Positions 1-8,826 of a stretch of DNA of 34,300 bases are shown one piece after another; the stretch's first letter is position 1, and each line of letters opens with the position of its first letter. The notes under the pieces are model-generated. The model was not told the origin of the DNA, searched no databases, and saw nothing but the letters and a program-made list of their open reading frames with translations. This stretch comes from an uncultured Opitutia bacterium (GTDB taxonomy: Bacteria > Verrucomicrobiota > Verrucomicrobiia > Opitutales > UBA953), in assembly GCA_903868455.1 (NCBI GenBank), contig CAIPVK010000141.1, forward strand, positions 1 through 34,300, written 5' to 3'. Made by a program: the position numbers and the translations under genes.

Positions 1-1
1 A

Positions 2-781
2 ATCCGCCGCCGGCCACTGCACGTCACCGGCCACGCGCGTGTGACTATCACTGCCGCCCGTCCGCAGCAACCCCAACTTGCCGGCCAACTCCCCATACTT
101 TCGCACCGCGCCCGCCGTGTGTTTCGGGTGCCACACCTCGATCCCGGCCAGCCCTTGGTCCACAAACTCCCGAATCACCTTGTCCACACCGGTCAACCCC
201 GGATGCGCCAACACCGCCACCCCGCCGGCCCGCCGCACGTGCCCGATCGCCTCGGCCACCGTCATCCGGTACCGTTCGATGTACGCCGCCCGGCCTTGTT
301 TCAAGAACCGCTCGAACGCCTCCTCCACCGTCTTCACGACGCCCCGTTTCTGCAACGCCCGCGCCACATGCGGCCGGCCCAACACCCCGCAATCCGAACA
401 CGCCTCCACTTCCGCCACCGTCAATTCGACGCCGAGTTCGTTCAACCGGCCGACAATCTTCGTCATCCGTTGCACCCGGACTTGCCGGCAATGATCGAGG
501 ACCAACCGCAACGGCTCGTGCCGCCAGCGGTCCCCGGCAAAGTAACCGAGCAGATGCACTTCCTGTCCACCCACCCGGCAAGTGATCTCCGCCCCCACCG
601 TTACCGGCAACCCTACGGACTCACCGGCGGCCAGCAGTTCTTCGGCGCCGGCCACGGTGTCGTGGTCGGTCAACGCGATCATCGGGCAACCGGCGACTTG
701 GGCTTGGGAGACGAGTTCGCCGGGCGGGAAGATGCCGTCGGAATACCGGGAATGCAGATGCAGGTCAGCCGAACACAACAT
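2..781 (-). CDS. PHP-domain phosphoesterase, 3',5'-nucleoside bisphosphate phosphatase-like (COG0613-type), partial: C-terminus runs off the window start
   Basis: Reverse-complement translation from ATG at 781: MLCSADLHLHSRYSDGIFPPGELVSQAQVAGCPMIALTDHDTVAGAEELL...GAEITCRVGGQEVHLLGYF...LGRPHVARALQKRGVVKTVEEAFERFLKQGRAAYIERYRMTVAEAIGHVRRAGGVAVLAHPGL... PHP motifs DLHLHS and TDHDT, and the LGRPHxARAL and GGVAVLAHPG blocks. Missing from the supplied ORF track because it has no stop inside the window. Confidence 0.85.
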   Translation of the reverse strand, partial: MLCSADLHLHSRYSDGIFPPGELVSQAQVAGCPMIALTDHDTVAGAEELLAAGESVGLPVTVGAEITCRVGGQEVHLLGYFAGDRWRHEPLRLVLDHCRQVRVQRMTKIVGRLNELGVELTVAEVEACSDCGVLGRPHVARALQKRGVVKTVEEAFERFLKQGRAAYIERYRMTVAEAIGHVRRAGGVAVLAHPGLTGVDKVIREFVDQGLAGIEVWHPKHTAGAVRKYGELAGKLGLLRTGGSDSHTRVAGDVQWPAAD

Positions 782-795
782 CGGCTCACCCGGCC

Positions 796-1500
796 GTGCG
801 CGCGGGCGGGGCGGCCGAGGTCGCCGCCGCCGTGCTCGAGCGCCGGCTCGCCTCGCCGCCCTGGACCCCCGACTGGTCCTCGACGCCCGTGGTCATCCTC
901 CTGCTGGGCGTCAACGGCGCGGGCAAGACGACGACCGCCGCCAAGCTCGCCGCCCGCCTCGGGGCCGAGGGGCACCCCGCCCTGCTCGGCGCCTGCGACA
1001 CCTTCCGCGCCGCGGCCGGCGCCCAGCTCGAGACCTGGGCCTCGCGCCTCGGCGTGCCCGTGGTCGGCGGCAAGCCGGGCGCGGACCCGGCGGCGGTGGC
1101 CTTCGACGCGGTGACGGCCGGCGCGGCGCGCGGCGCGCACGCCGTGCTGCTCGACAGCGCGGGGCGGCTCCACACCAAGGCCCACCTGCTGGAGGAGCTG
1201 CGCAAGCTCGTCCGCGTCGCGGGCAAGGCCCGCGCGGGCGCGCCCCACGAGCGCTGGCTGGTGGTCGACGGCTCGCTGGGGTCCAACTCGGTCGAGCAGG
1301 CGCGCGTCTTCCACGAGGCGGTCGGGCTCACGGGCCTGGTCGTCACCAAGCTCGACGGCGAGGGCCGGGGCGGCGCCGCGGTGGGCATCGCGCGCGAGAC
1401 GGGCGTCCCCGTGCGCTTCGTCGGCGTCGGCGAGGCGGCGGAGGACCTGCTGCCGCTGGACGCGCGCGCCTACGCCCGCTCGCTGGTGGGGCTGGACTGA
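796..1500 (+). CDS. ftsY: Signal recognition particle receptor FtsY (G domain intact, N domain apparently truncated)
   Basis: LLLGVNGAGKTTTAAKLAARL, DTFRAAAGAQLE, LLDSAGRLHTKAHLLEELRKLVRV, FHEAVGLTGLVVTKLDGEGRGG, VRFVGVGEAAEDLLPL are FtsY SRP-GTPase motifs; GTG start at 796. Confidence 0.87.
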   Translation: MRAGGAAEVAAAVLERRLASPPWTPDWSSTPVVILLLGVNGAGKTTTAAKLAARLGAEGHPALLGACDTFRAAAGAQLETWASRLGVPVVGGKPGADPAAVAFDAVTAGAARGAHAVLLDSAGRLHTKAHLLEELRKLVRVAGKARAGAPHERWLVVDGSLGSNSVEQARVFHEAVGLTGLVVTKLDGEGRGGAAVGIARETGVPVRFVGVGEAAEDLLPLDARAYARSLVGLD

Positions 1501-1546
1501 GGGCTCCGTCCTTGCCGCCCGCGGGGCCGAGGCCCTAGGGTCGGGC

Positions 1547-2641
1547 ATGGCCTGCGTCGTCGAGACCGTCCGCGCCGCCTCCGGCGCCTACCCCGTGCAC
1601 ATCGGGCCGGACGCCCTGTCGGCCGCGGCCGAGGCCGCCGCCGCGGCCCGCCGCGCCGGCGCGGGCGTGCTGACGGTCGCCGCGCCCGGGGTCCGCGCCG
1701 CGCTGCCCGCGGCGATGGCGCGCTTCGCCGCGCTCGGCCCCGTGCATGTGACGCGGGCCGACGGCGAGACGGCGAAGTCGCCCGCCGAGCTGGCCGACCT
1801 CTGGGAGGCGCTGGCGGAGGCCAAGCTCGGGCGCGACGGCGTGGTCGTCGCCCTCGGGGGCGGCGTGGTCGGCGACCTCGCGGGCTTCGCGGCCGCGAGC
1901 TACCTGCGCGGCGTCGCCGTGATCCAGGTCCCGACCACGCTGCTCGCGATGGTGGACAGCTCCGTCGGCGGCAAGACGGGGATCAACCTCGTCCATGGCA
2001 AGAACCTCGCCGGCGCCTTCCACGCGCCGGCGCTCGTCGCCGCGGACACCTCGCTGCTCGCCACCCTGCCCGCGCGCGAGCTCGCCGCGGGCATGGCGGA
2101 GGTCCTCAAGTACGGCCTGCTCGGCGACGCCGCGCTCCTCGCCGAGGTCGAGGCCGCCGGCCGCATGGCCTGGGACCACCCGGCGCTGCCGGGGATCATC
2201 CGCCGCTGCGTGCGGATGAAGGCCGAGGTCGTCGGCGGCGACGAGCGCGAGACGGCGCGAGCCGGCGGCCGGGCGCTCCTGAACCTCGGGCACACCTTCG
2301 GCCACGCCGTCGAGGCGGTGGCCGGCTACGGCGCCTACCTCCACGGCGAGGCGGTGGGCGTCGGCCTGGCGATGGCCGCGGCGCTCTCGCGGGACCTCGG
2401 CCTGGTCGGCGACGGCGACGTCGCCCGCGTCGTCGCGGCGGTCGAGGCGCAGGGCCTGCCTTCCCGCCTGCGCGCGCCCCTGCCGGCCGACGCGCTGGCG
2501 GCGGCGATGCGGCACGACAAGAAGGCGCGCGCGGGCCGCATCCGCTTCGTCGTGCTCGAGGCGCTCGGCCGCGCGGCGACGCGCGACGACGTGCCGGAGG
2601 ACGCCGCCCGGCGGGTGCTCCTCGCCCACGGCGCGGCCTGA
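1547..2641 (+). CDS. aroB: 3-dehydroquinate synthase
   Basis: VVALGGGVVGDLAGFAAASYLRGVAVIQVPTTLLAMVDSSVGGKTGINLVHGKNLAGAFH ... GMAEVLKYGLLGD ... LNLGHTFGHAVE ... LHGEAVGVG: AroB signature. Confidence 0.96.
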   Translation: MACVVETVRAASGAYPVHIGPDALSAAAEAAAAARRAGAGVLTVAAPGVRAALPAAMARFAALGPVHVTRADGETAKSPAELADLWEALAEAKLGRDGVVVALGGGVVGDLAGFAAASYLRGVAVIQVPTTLLAMVDSSVGGKTGINLVHGKNLAGAFHAPALVAADTSLLATLPARELAAGMAEVLKYGLLGDAALLAEVEAAGRMAWDHPALPGIIRRCVRMKAEVVGGDERETARAGGRALLNLGHTFGHAVEAVAGYGAYLHGEAVGVGLAMAAALSRDLGLVGDGDVARVVAAVEAQGLPSRLRAPLPADALAAAMRHDKKARAGRIRFVVLEALGRAATRDDVPEDAARRVLLAHGAA

Positions 2642-2642
2642 G

Positions 2643-2864
2643 TCAGGGCGCGGCGTCGGGGCCGACGGCCGGGCGCGCCGCCCGCCAGTCGCCGTCGCGG
2701 GCGCGCTCGGCGTTGCGGCGGTTTGCCGCCTCGATCCCGCCCTCGGGCGCGGGCTCGCCCGCGAGGGCGGCGGCGGCCGGGGTCTTCTCGAGCCGATGGC
2801 CGGGCTGGTCGGCGGGGCCGCCGGCGCAGCCGGCGAGCAGGAGGGCGAGGAAGGCGGGGCGCAT
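2643..2864 (-). CDS. Small putative lipoprotein
   Basis: 73-aa ORF MRPAFLALLLAGCAGGPADQ... with lipobox-like LAGC; starts 2 bp after the phosphohexomutase stop on the same strand. Confidence 0.5.
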   Translation of the reverse strand: MRPAFLALLLAGCAGGPADQPGHRLEKTPAAAALAGEPAPEGGIEAANRRNAERARDGDWRAARPAVGPDAAP

Positions 2865-2865
2865 G

Positions 2866-4791
2866 TCAGGGGGCGCGGCGGGCGGCGTCCTTGCCGGCCC
2901 AGGCGAGGAGGCCGTCGACCTGGGCGCGGGCGGCGGCGCGGGCGGCGGCGAGTCGGTCGGGGTCGTCGACCGCGACGCGGGCGAAGCCGTAGAACTTGAC
3001 CTTGGGCTCGGTGCCCGAGGGGCGGATGCCGAGGCGGCGGCCGTCGGCGAGGTCGACGAGGAGGAAGTCCTCGCGGGGAAGGAACTCGCCGTCGGCGTCC
3101 GTGGCCGAGCCGTCGGCGAGGTCCGTCACGGCGACGACCGCGGATCCGTCGACCTCGGCCGGGGGCGAGGCGCGCCAGGAGGCGAGCAGCTTGCGGATGG
3201 AGGCCGCGCCCGTCGCGCCCTCGCGGGCGAGGTTGAGGAGCCCCTCGGCGTGGGCCCCGTGACGCAGGTGGAGGGCGTCGAGGGCGTCGGCCAGCGTGCG
3301 GCCGCGCGCGCGGAGGGCCGCGGCGTACTCCGCCAGGAGGACGGCCGAGGCGTTGGCGTCCTTATCGCGCACGCCGTCGTCGGCGAGGTAGCCGTGGCTC
3401 TCCTCGAGGCCGATGAGGAAGAGGGTGGAGTGGCGGAGGGCGAGGGGGGCGCGACGGCGCAGGGGCAGGCCGGGCGCCTCCGGGCCGGCGCGCTCGGCGA
3501 GGCGGGCGGCCCAGCGCTCGGCCTTGCCCGCGATCCACTTGAACCCGACGAGCGTGCCGACGCAGCGCACGCCGTGGCGCGCGCAGAGGGCGTCGACGAG
3601 CGGGGTGGTGACGACCGACTTCACGACCGCGGCGGCGGGCGAGCCCTCCGGGGGCAGGATGCCCGCGTCCTTGAGCGAGGACAGGCGGTGCTCGCAGAGG
3701 AGGGCCGCGATCTCGTTGCCCGTCAGGACGCGGTACCCGTCGCCGACCCGGATGGCCGCGCCGACGCGGTCGGCGTCGGGGTCCGTGGCCAAGGCGAGGT
3801 CGGCGCCCTCGCGCGCGGCCTGGGCGAGCGCGAGCGCGAAGGCCTCGGGGTTCTCGGGGTTGGGCGAGCGGACGGTGGGGAAGGCGCCGTCGTGCTCGGC
3901 CTGCTCGGCGACGAGCGCGGGCTCCACGCCGAGCCGGCGAAGGGCGGGGACGACCATGACGTCGCCGGTGCCGTGCAGGTTGGTGAAGACGACGCGGGGG
4001 GCGTGCCGGCGCAGGACCTCGGGATCGGCCACGCCCGCGCACAGGCGGTCGAGGTAGGCGGCCTCGGCGGAGGCGGGAACGGGGCGCGCGGCCGAGCGGT
4101 CGGCGGCGGCCAGGGCCGCGACCGCGCCGGGGCCGAGCGCCTCGACGCGGGCGACGATCGCGGCGTCGTGGGGCGGCAGGACCTGGCCGCCGTCGCCGAG
4201 GTAGCACTTGAAGCCGTTGTCGTGGGGCGGGTTGTGGCTGGCGGTGATGACGACGCCGGCGTCGGCGCCGAGATGCCGGACGGTGAAGCTGAGCTGCGGC
4301 GTGGAGCGCGGGCCGTCGAACAGCCACGCCTCGCCGCCGAGGGCGCACCAGGCCGCGGCGACCGACTCGGCGAACGCGCGCGAGAAGTGCCGGACGTCGT
4401 GGGCGACGACCAGGCGCGGGGCGGCCTTGCCGAGCGACGCGAGATGGCCGTGCAGGCCGGCGGTGGCGCGGATCAGGTTGGTCTCGTTCAGGCAGGCGGC
4501 GCCGACGGCGGGATGGCGGGGCGCCGAGCCCGCGGGGGCGTCGCCGCGCTCGGAGGGAGCCACGACCTTGCCGATGGTCCTGCCGCGCATGCCGCCCGTG
4601 CCGAAGGCCACGCCCTTGTAGAAGCGGTCCTCGAGCTCGGACCATTCGCCGGCGTCGGCGAGCTCGGCCACGGCGGCGGCGGCCCAGGCGGGCAGGCCCT
4701 CGGCGCCGAGCCAGAGCCTCAGGTTGGCGAGGGCGGCGGGGGACAGCTTGCCGGAGGACTCGAGGCGGGCGAGGAGGGCGGCGGGGGACAT
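2866..4791 (-). CDS. Phosphoglucomutase/phosphomannomutase family protein (alpha-D-phosphohexomutase)
   Basis: GTGGMRGRTIGKV, VVITASHNPPHDNGFKCYLGDGGQV, ATDPDADRVG, FLIGLEESHGY, RPSGTEPKVKFYG. Start taken at the internal Met (MSPAALLARL); the ORF is open to 4827. Confidence 0.93.
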   Translation of the reverse strand: MSPAALLARLESSGKLSPAALANLRLWLGAEGLPAWAAAAVAELADAGEWSELEDRFYKGVAFGTGGMRGRTIGKVVAPSERGDAPAGSAPRHPAVGAACLNETNLIRATAGLHGHLASLGKAAPRLVVAHDVRHFSRAFAESVAAAWCALGGEAWLFDGPRSTPQLSFTVRHLGADAGVVITASHNPPHDNGFKCYLGDGGQVLPPHDAAIVARVEALGPGAVAALAAADRSAARPVPASAEAAYLDRLCAGVADPEVLRRHAPRVVFTNLHGTGDVMVVPALRRLGVEPALVAEQAEHDGAFPTVRSPNPENPEAFALALAQAAREGADLALATDPDADRVGAAIRVGDGYRVLTGNEIAALLCEHRLSSLKDAGILPPEGSPAAAVVKSVVTTPLVDALCARHGVRCVGTLVGFKWIAGKAERWAARLAERAGPEAPGLPLRRRAPLALRHSTLFLIGLEESHGYLADDGVRDKDANASAVLLAEYAAALRARGRTLADALDALHLRHGAHAEGLLNLAREGATGAASIRKLLASWRASPPAEVDGSAVVAVTDLADGSATDADGEFLPREDFLLVDLADGRRLGIRPSGTEPKVKFYGFARVAVDDPDRLAAARAAARAQVDGLLAWAGKDAARRAP

Positions 4792-4868
4792 CGCGGCCAG
4801 TCTCGCCTCCGAGGCCGGGCAGGACAAGCGCGGAAGGCCCGGGGCGGGCCGGCCGCGCGCCTCTCCCG

Positions 4869-4883
4869 GGGTTGACTCAACCC
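4869..4883. promoter_or_regulatory. Perfect palindrome GGGTTGA-C-TCAACCC between divergent genes
   Basis: Direct reading; contains TTGACT on + and TTGAGT on -, both resembling -35 elements, in the divergent intergenic region. Confidence 0.35.
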
Positions 4884-4907
4884 GCGTCCTGCCAAGGGTT
4901 GGGGGCT

Positions 4908-5612
4908 ATGTCGCAGGACCGCAACCCGAGCCCGAAGGGCGACGACCGCAACCTCGTCGTGGTGGACGAGGACTTCGCCCAGGCCGACGCCGAGGACCGC
5001 CTCTGGCTGTTCTGGGAGCGCCACCGCTCCAAGATCGTCGGCTCCGTCGTCGCCGTGGTCGCCGGCCTCGTCGCCTTCTTCGCCTACGTCGCATGGGAGA
5101 CCGCCCGCCGCGAGGCGGTCGGCGAGGCCTACGCCGCCCTCGCGGACGACGACGCGCGCCGGGCCTTCGCCCGCGAGCACGCCGGCGACCCGCTCGCCAC
5201 CGCCGCCCTGCTGACGATCGCCGACGAGCTCCTCGCCAAGGGCAAGGGCTCGTCCAAGGCCTACGCCGAGGCCGCCGCCTCCGACCCCGGCCCCTCGCGC
5301 GCCGGCCAGGCGCTGCTCTGGCGCGCCCGCCTTCACGCCGGCCTCCTCGCCCTCGACGAGGGCGCGACCGCCGACGGCCTCGCGCGCCTCGCCGAGGTGG
5401 CCGAGTCCGACGCGGCGCCCGACGCCCTGCGCGGCCCCGCCTTCCTCGCCCTCGCCCGCGCGGCGCTCGCGTCCAAGGACGCCGCCAAGGCGCGCGAGTG
5501 GCTCGACAAGATGGACCGCCTGCTCCGCCCCGACCACCCGTGGCGCGAGGAGCAGCGCCGCCTGATCGCCGCCGAGCCGGCCCTCCGGCCCGCGGCGACG
5601 CCGGGCTCCTGA
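4908..5612 (+). CDS. Membrane-anchored TPR-like protein (YfgM-like architecture)
   Basis: N-terminal cytoplasmic stretch, one TM (IVGSVVAVVAGLVAFFAYVAW), then an Ala-rich helical repeat region. ATG at 4908 (MSQDRNPSPKGDDRN). Confidence 0.6.
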   Translation: MSQDRNPSPKGDDRNLVVVDEDFAQADAEDRLWLFWERHRSKIVGSVVAVVAGLVAFFAYVAWETARREAVGEAYAALADDDARRAFAREHAGDPLATAALLTIADELLAKGKGSSKAYAEAAASDPGPSRAGQALLWRARLHAGLLALDEGATADGLARLAEVAESDAAPDALRGPAFLALARAALASKDAAKAREWLDKMDRLLRPDHPWREEQRRLIAAEPALRPAATPGS

Positions 5613-5619
5613 CCGAGGG

Positions 5620-6591
5620 ATGGGCGACGCGGCCTCCCAGACCGTCCCGGCGCTCGAGGTCCGCGGCCTCACGCGCCGCTATGGCAAGCTGACGGCGGTC
5701 GACGCGGTGAGCTTCGCGGTGGCGCCCGGCGAGATCGTCGGCTTCCTCGGCCCCAACGGCGCCGGCAAGTCGACGACGCTGCGCATCCTCGCCGGGCGGC
5801 TGCTCGCGACGGAAGGCAGCGCCTTCGTGGGCGGCGTGTCGGTCGCCGCCGAGCCCGCCGCGGCGCGGCGCCGGCTGGCGCACATGCCCGAGAACAACCC
5901 CTTGCCCGAGGACACGCGCGTGCGCGAGTACCTCGAGCTGCGCGCGCGCCTGAAGGGCGTGGACGAGGAGCGCGTCGGGCTGCGCGTCGACCAGGTGCTG
6001 CACGACTGCGACCTGCGCGAGCGCGCGGGGAGCCTGATCGGCCACCTCTCCAAGGGCTACCGCCAGCGCGTGGGCATCGCGGACGCGCTCGTGGCCGAGC
6101 CCGAGGTCGTGCTGCTCGACGAGCCCACCATCGGCCTCGACCCGCACCAGGTGCTCGGCATCCGCGACCTGCTCCGCCGCCTGCGCGGGAAGCTGGCCGT
6201 GCTCATCTCGAGCCACATCCTGAGCGAGGTGGAGCAGGTCTGCGACCGGGTGGTCATCATCCACCGCGGCAAGCTGGTCGCCCAAGGGCGCCCCGACGAC
6301 CTGCGGCGCGAGCTGCTGCCGCCGCCGGCGCTGGCCGTCGGGACGGACGCCGGCGCGGCCGCGGTCGGCGCCGTCGCCGCGCGGCTCGACCCCGCGGCGC
6401 GCGCGTCCGAGGACGGACCCGGGCGCGTGCGCGTGGAGCTGCCGCGCGGCTCACCCGCGCGCGAGCGCCTGCTCGGCGCGCTCGCCGAGGCGGGCGTGCC
6501 CGTGCGCTCGCTCTCCGAGGAGGCGGCGGGCCTCGAGGCGGTGTTCCTCGCCGCGACGCGGCGCGAGGCGCGGGAGGCGCCGGCCGCCTGA
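5620..6591 (+). CDS. ABC transporter ATP-binding protein (Gld/ABC-2 exporter type)
   Basis: Walker A GFLGPNGAGKSTTLRIL; LSKGYRQRVGIADALVAEPEVVLLDEPTIGLDPHQ; SSHILSEVEQVCDRVVIIHRGKLVAQG. Confidence 0.93.
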   Translation: MGDAASQTVPALEVRGLTRRYGKLTAVDAVSFAVAPGEIVGFLGPNGAGKSTTLRILAGRLLATEGSAFVGGVSVAAEPAAARRRLAHMPENNPLPEDTRVREYLELRARLKGVDEERVGLRVDQVLHDCDLRERAGSLIGHLSKGYRQRVGIADALVAEPEVVLLDEPTIGLDPHQVLGIRDLLRRLRGKLAVLISSHILSEVEQVCDRVVIIHRGKLVAQGRPDDLRRELLPPPALAVGTDAGAAAVGAVAARLDPAARASEDGPGRVRVELPRGSPARERLLGALAEAGVPVRSLSEEAAGLEAVFLAATRREAREAPAA

Positions 6592-7352
6592 TGCGCGCCT
6601 TCCGCACGCTGCTCGCGCACGAGCTGCGCACGATGTGGCTGGGGTGGACGACCTGGGCCGCCTGGTCGCTCTTCCTCGGGCTGCAGGCCTTCGTCTTCTG
6701 GTACGCCGCGCTCGCCTGCTCGCGCGGGCCCATGCCCTGGACGCCGGTCGAGGCGGTCTTCCGCTGGTTCCCCCTCCCGCTCCTCACCCTCCTGCCGCTG
6801 CTCACGATGCGCGCGCTGGCCGAGGAGCGCCGCAGCGGCACGCTGGGCGCGCTGCTCTCGACCCAGGCGGGGCCGGGCGCGGTGGTGATGGCGAAGGCCG
6901 CGGCGGTGTGGCTGACCTGGGTCGGCTTCTGGGCGTCCTTCGCCGCGCTGCCCCTCCTCGCGGCCGCGACGCTCGGGGCCTCGGCCGACCCGCGGCTCGC
7001 GGACCCGCTGGCGATCGGCGGCGGGCTCGCCTTCGTGGCGGTGAGCGGCACGCTCCACGTGGCGATCGGCATCCTCTGCGGCTCGCGCACCCGGAGCCCC
7101 TCGCTCGCCGCGCTGCTCACCTTCGTCTGCCTGCTCGGCCTCACGGTCTCGGGCGGGCTGCTCGACGCGCTGCCCACGGACGGCTGGGGCGGGGTCGACT
7201 GGCTGAGGTCCGCGGCCGCTCACCTGCGCAACCTCGCCCACCTCGACGACTTCGCCTCGGGCGTGGTCGACACCGCGCCGCTGGCGCTCTACCTGGGAGG
7301 CGCCGCCATCTGCCTGGGCGTCGCCTTCCGCAACGTGGAGGAGCCGGACTGA
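6591..7352 (+). CDS. ABC-2 type permease (GldF-like)
   Basis: Multi-TM protein, LLPLLTMRALAEERRSGTLGALLSTQAGPGAVVMAKAAAVW typical of ABC-2/GldF permeases; TGATG coupling to the ATPase. Confidence 0.85.
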   Translation: MRAFRTLLAHELRTMWLGWTTWAAWSLFLGLQAFVFWYAALACSRGPMPWTPVEAVFRWFPLPLLTLLPLLTMRALAEERRSGTLGALLSTQAGPGAVVMAKAAAVWLTWVGFWASFAALPLLAAATLGASADPRLADPLAIGGGLAFVAVSGTLHVAIGILCGSRTRSPSLAALLTFVCLLGLTVSGGLLDALPTDGWGGVDWLRSAAAHLRNLAHLDDFASGVVDTAPLALYLGGAAICLGVAFRNVEEPD

Positions 7353-7353
7353 G

Positions 7354-8820
7354 ATGGCCGACCGCGACGACTTCCGCGCCGCGCGCCACGAGCGCCGGCT
7401 CAACCGCTGGCTCCAGGCCGTCCTCGCGCTGGCCCTGGCCGTCGGCCTCAACCTGGTCGCGAGCCAGCCGGGCTTCCGCTGGCGGGCGGACCTGACGGAG
7501 GACCGCCGCCACTCGCTGGCGACCGAGTCGTCCGCCCTGCTCGCCGAGATGGGCGGGCGCGCGCCCGAGGGCGAGGCGGCGTGGGCGACCCTGGCCGTGG
7601 TGGAGGTGCCCGAGGGCGTCCTGGACCCCGCGGCCGAGCGCCGGCTGGCCCGGCTCGTCGACGCGGTGGAGCGCGGCTCCGCGGGCTGGCTGCGGGTGGC
7701 GCGCCCCGGCGCGGGCTCGGGGCCCGCCCTCACGGAGCTGGCGGCGCGGCACGGGCCGCTCCCGCCCGACGCCGCGGTGGTGCTGGCCTGCGGGCCGCGC
7801 CTGCGCGCGCTCGGGGTGGCCGAGCTCGGCGGCCTCGCCGAGGCGGGCCGGCTCGAGGAGGCGATCCTCTCGGCGCTGGTCGAGGTGACGGACGAGCGCG
7901 CGCTCGTCGCCTACGTCGTCCGCGGCCACGGCGAGCTCTCGGCCGAGGACTCCTCGCCCGCGCGCGGCATGAGCCAGCTGGCGCGCCAGCTGCGCCTGGC
8001 CAACGTCGAGCTCCGCCCCCTGCTGCTGACGGGACCCGTCCCGCGCGACGCCGGGCTCGTCATCGTCGCCGGCCCCGTGGCGGCGTTCGCGCCGGCGGAG
8101 GCGGAGGTCCTCCGGTCCTACCTCCACGACCGCAACGGCCGCGCGCTCCTGCTGCTCGACGCCGGCCGCGAGCACGGCCTCGACGGGTTGCTCGAGTCGT
8201 GGGCGGTGTTCTCGCCCGACGCGGAGGCGCGGGAGACCGACGCCTCGCGGCGCCTGCCCGACGGCGACATCGCCGTGCGCAACCTCGACTCCAAGCTCCA
8301 CCCCGTCGCCCAAGTCCTGGCCGACCTCGACTTGCCGCTCGTCGCCGGCCGCCTGCGGCCCGTGCAGTTCGACGTGGGCAGCGCGCCCGACTCGACCCTC
8401 GCCGTCTGGCAGATGGCCTACACCTCCGCCGAGTCCTGGGGCGAGGCCGACCCGCGGCGCGAGCCGGCGCGCTTCGACCCGGCGCGCGACTTCCCCGGCC
8501 CGCTCTGCGTGGCCGTCGCGGCGGAACGCCAGGCGGGCATCGGCGGAGGGGCGGGCGGGCGGCTGGTCGTCATCGGCTCCTCGGACCTCGCCGCGAACGC
8601 GCGCCTCGCGCGCGGCGGCAACCGCGCCCTGCTGCTCCAGGCCGTCCACTGGCTGGGCGGCCGCGAGCGCCGGGCAGCCGTGCCCCCGCGCCCGCTCGAG
8701 CGTTTCGCCCTGACGGCGACCGCGTCGCAGATGGGCACGCTGGCCTGGAGGCTCGCCCTGCCCTGCCTGGCGGTGGCGGCGGTCGGGCTTGCCGTCACGG
8801 CGTGGCGGCGCAGGAATTGA
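7354..8820 (+). CDS. GldG-like auxiliary component of the ABC exporter
   Basis: N-terminal TM, then FRWRADLTEDRRHSLATESSALL (GldG-type start), central receiver-like region, C-terminal TM followed by WRRRN. Confidence 0.75.
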   Translation: MADRDDFRAARHERRLNRWLQAVLALALAVGLNLVASQPGFRWRADLTEDRRHSLATESSALLAEMGGRAPEGEAAWATLAVVEVPEGVLDPAAERRLARLVDAVERGSAGWLRVARPGAGSGPALTELAARHGPLPPDAAVVLACGPRLRALGVAELGGLAEAGRLEEAILSALVEVTDERALVAYVVRGHGELSAEDSSPARGMSQLARQLRLANVELRPLLLTGPVPRDAGLVIVAGPVAAFAPAEAEVLRSYLHDRNGRALLLLDAGREHGLDGLLESWAVFSPDAEARETDASRRLPDGDIAVRNLDSKLHPVAQVLADLDLPLVAGRLRPVQFDVGSAPDSTLAVWQMAYTSAESWGEADPRREPARFDPARDFPGPLCVAVAAERQAGIGGGAGGRLVVIGSSDLAANARLARGGNRALLLQAVHWLGGRERRAAVPPRPLERFALTATASQMGTLAWRLALPCLAVAAVGLAVTAWRRRN

Positions 8821-8826
8821 GCCCGG

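Noticed and set aside
2713-4875. 720-aa plus-strand ORF opposite the phosphohexomutase
   Set aside because: Antisense shadow; the minus-strand product has complete phosphohexomutase motifs.
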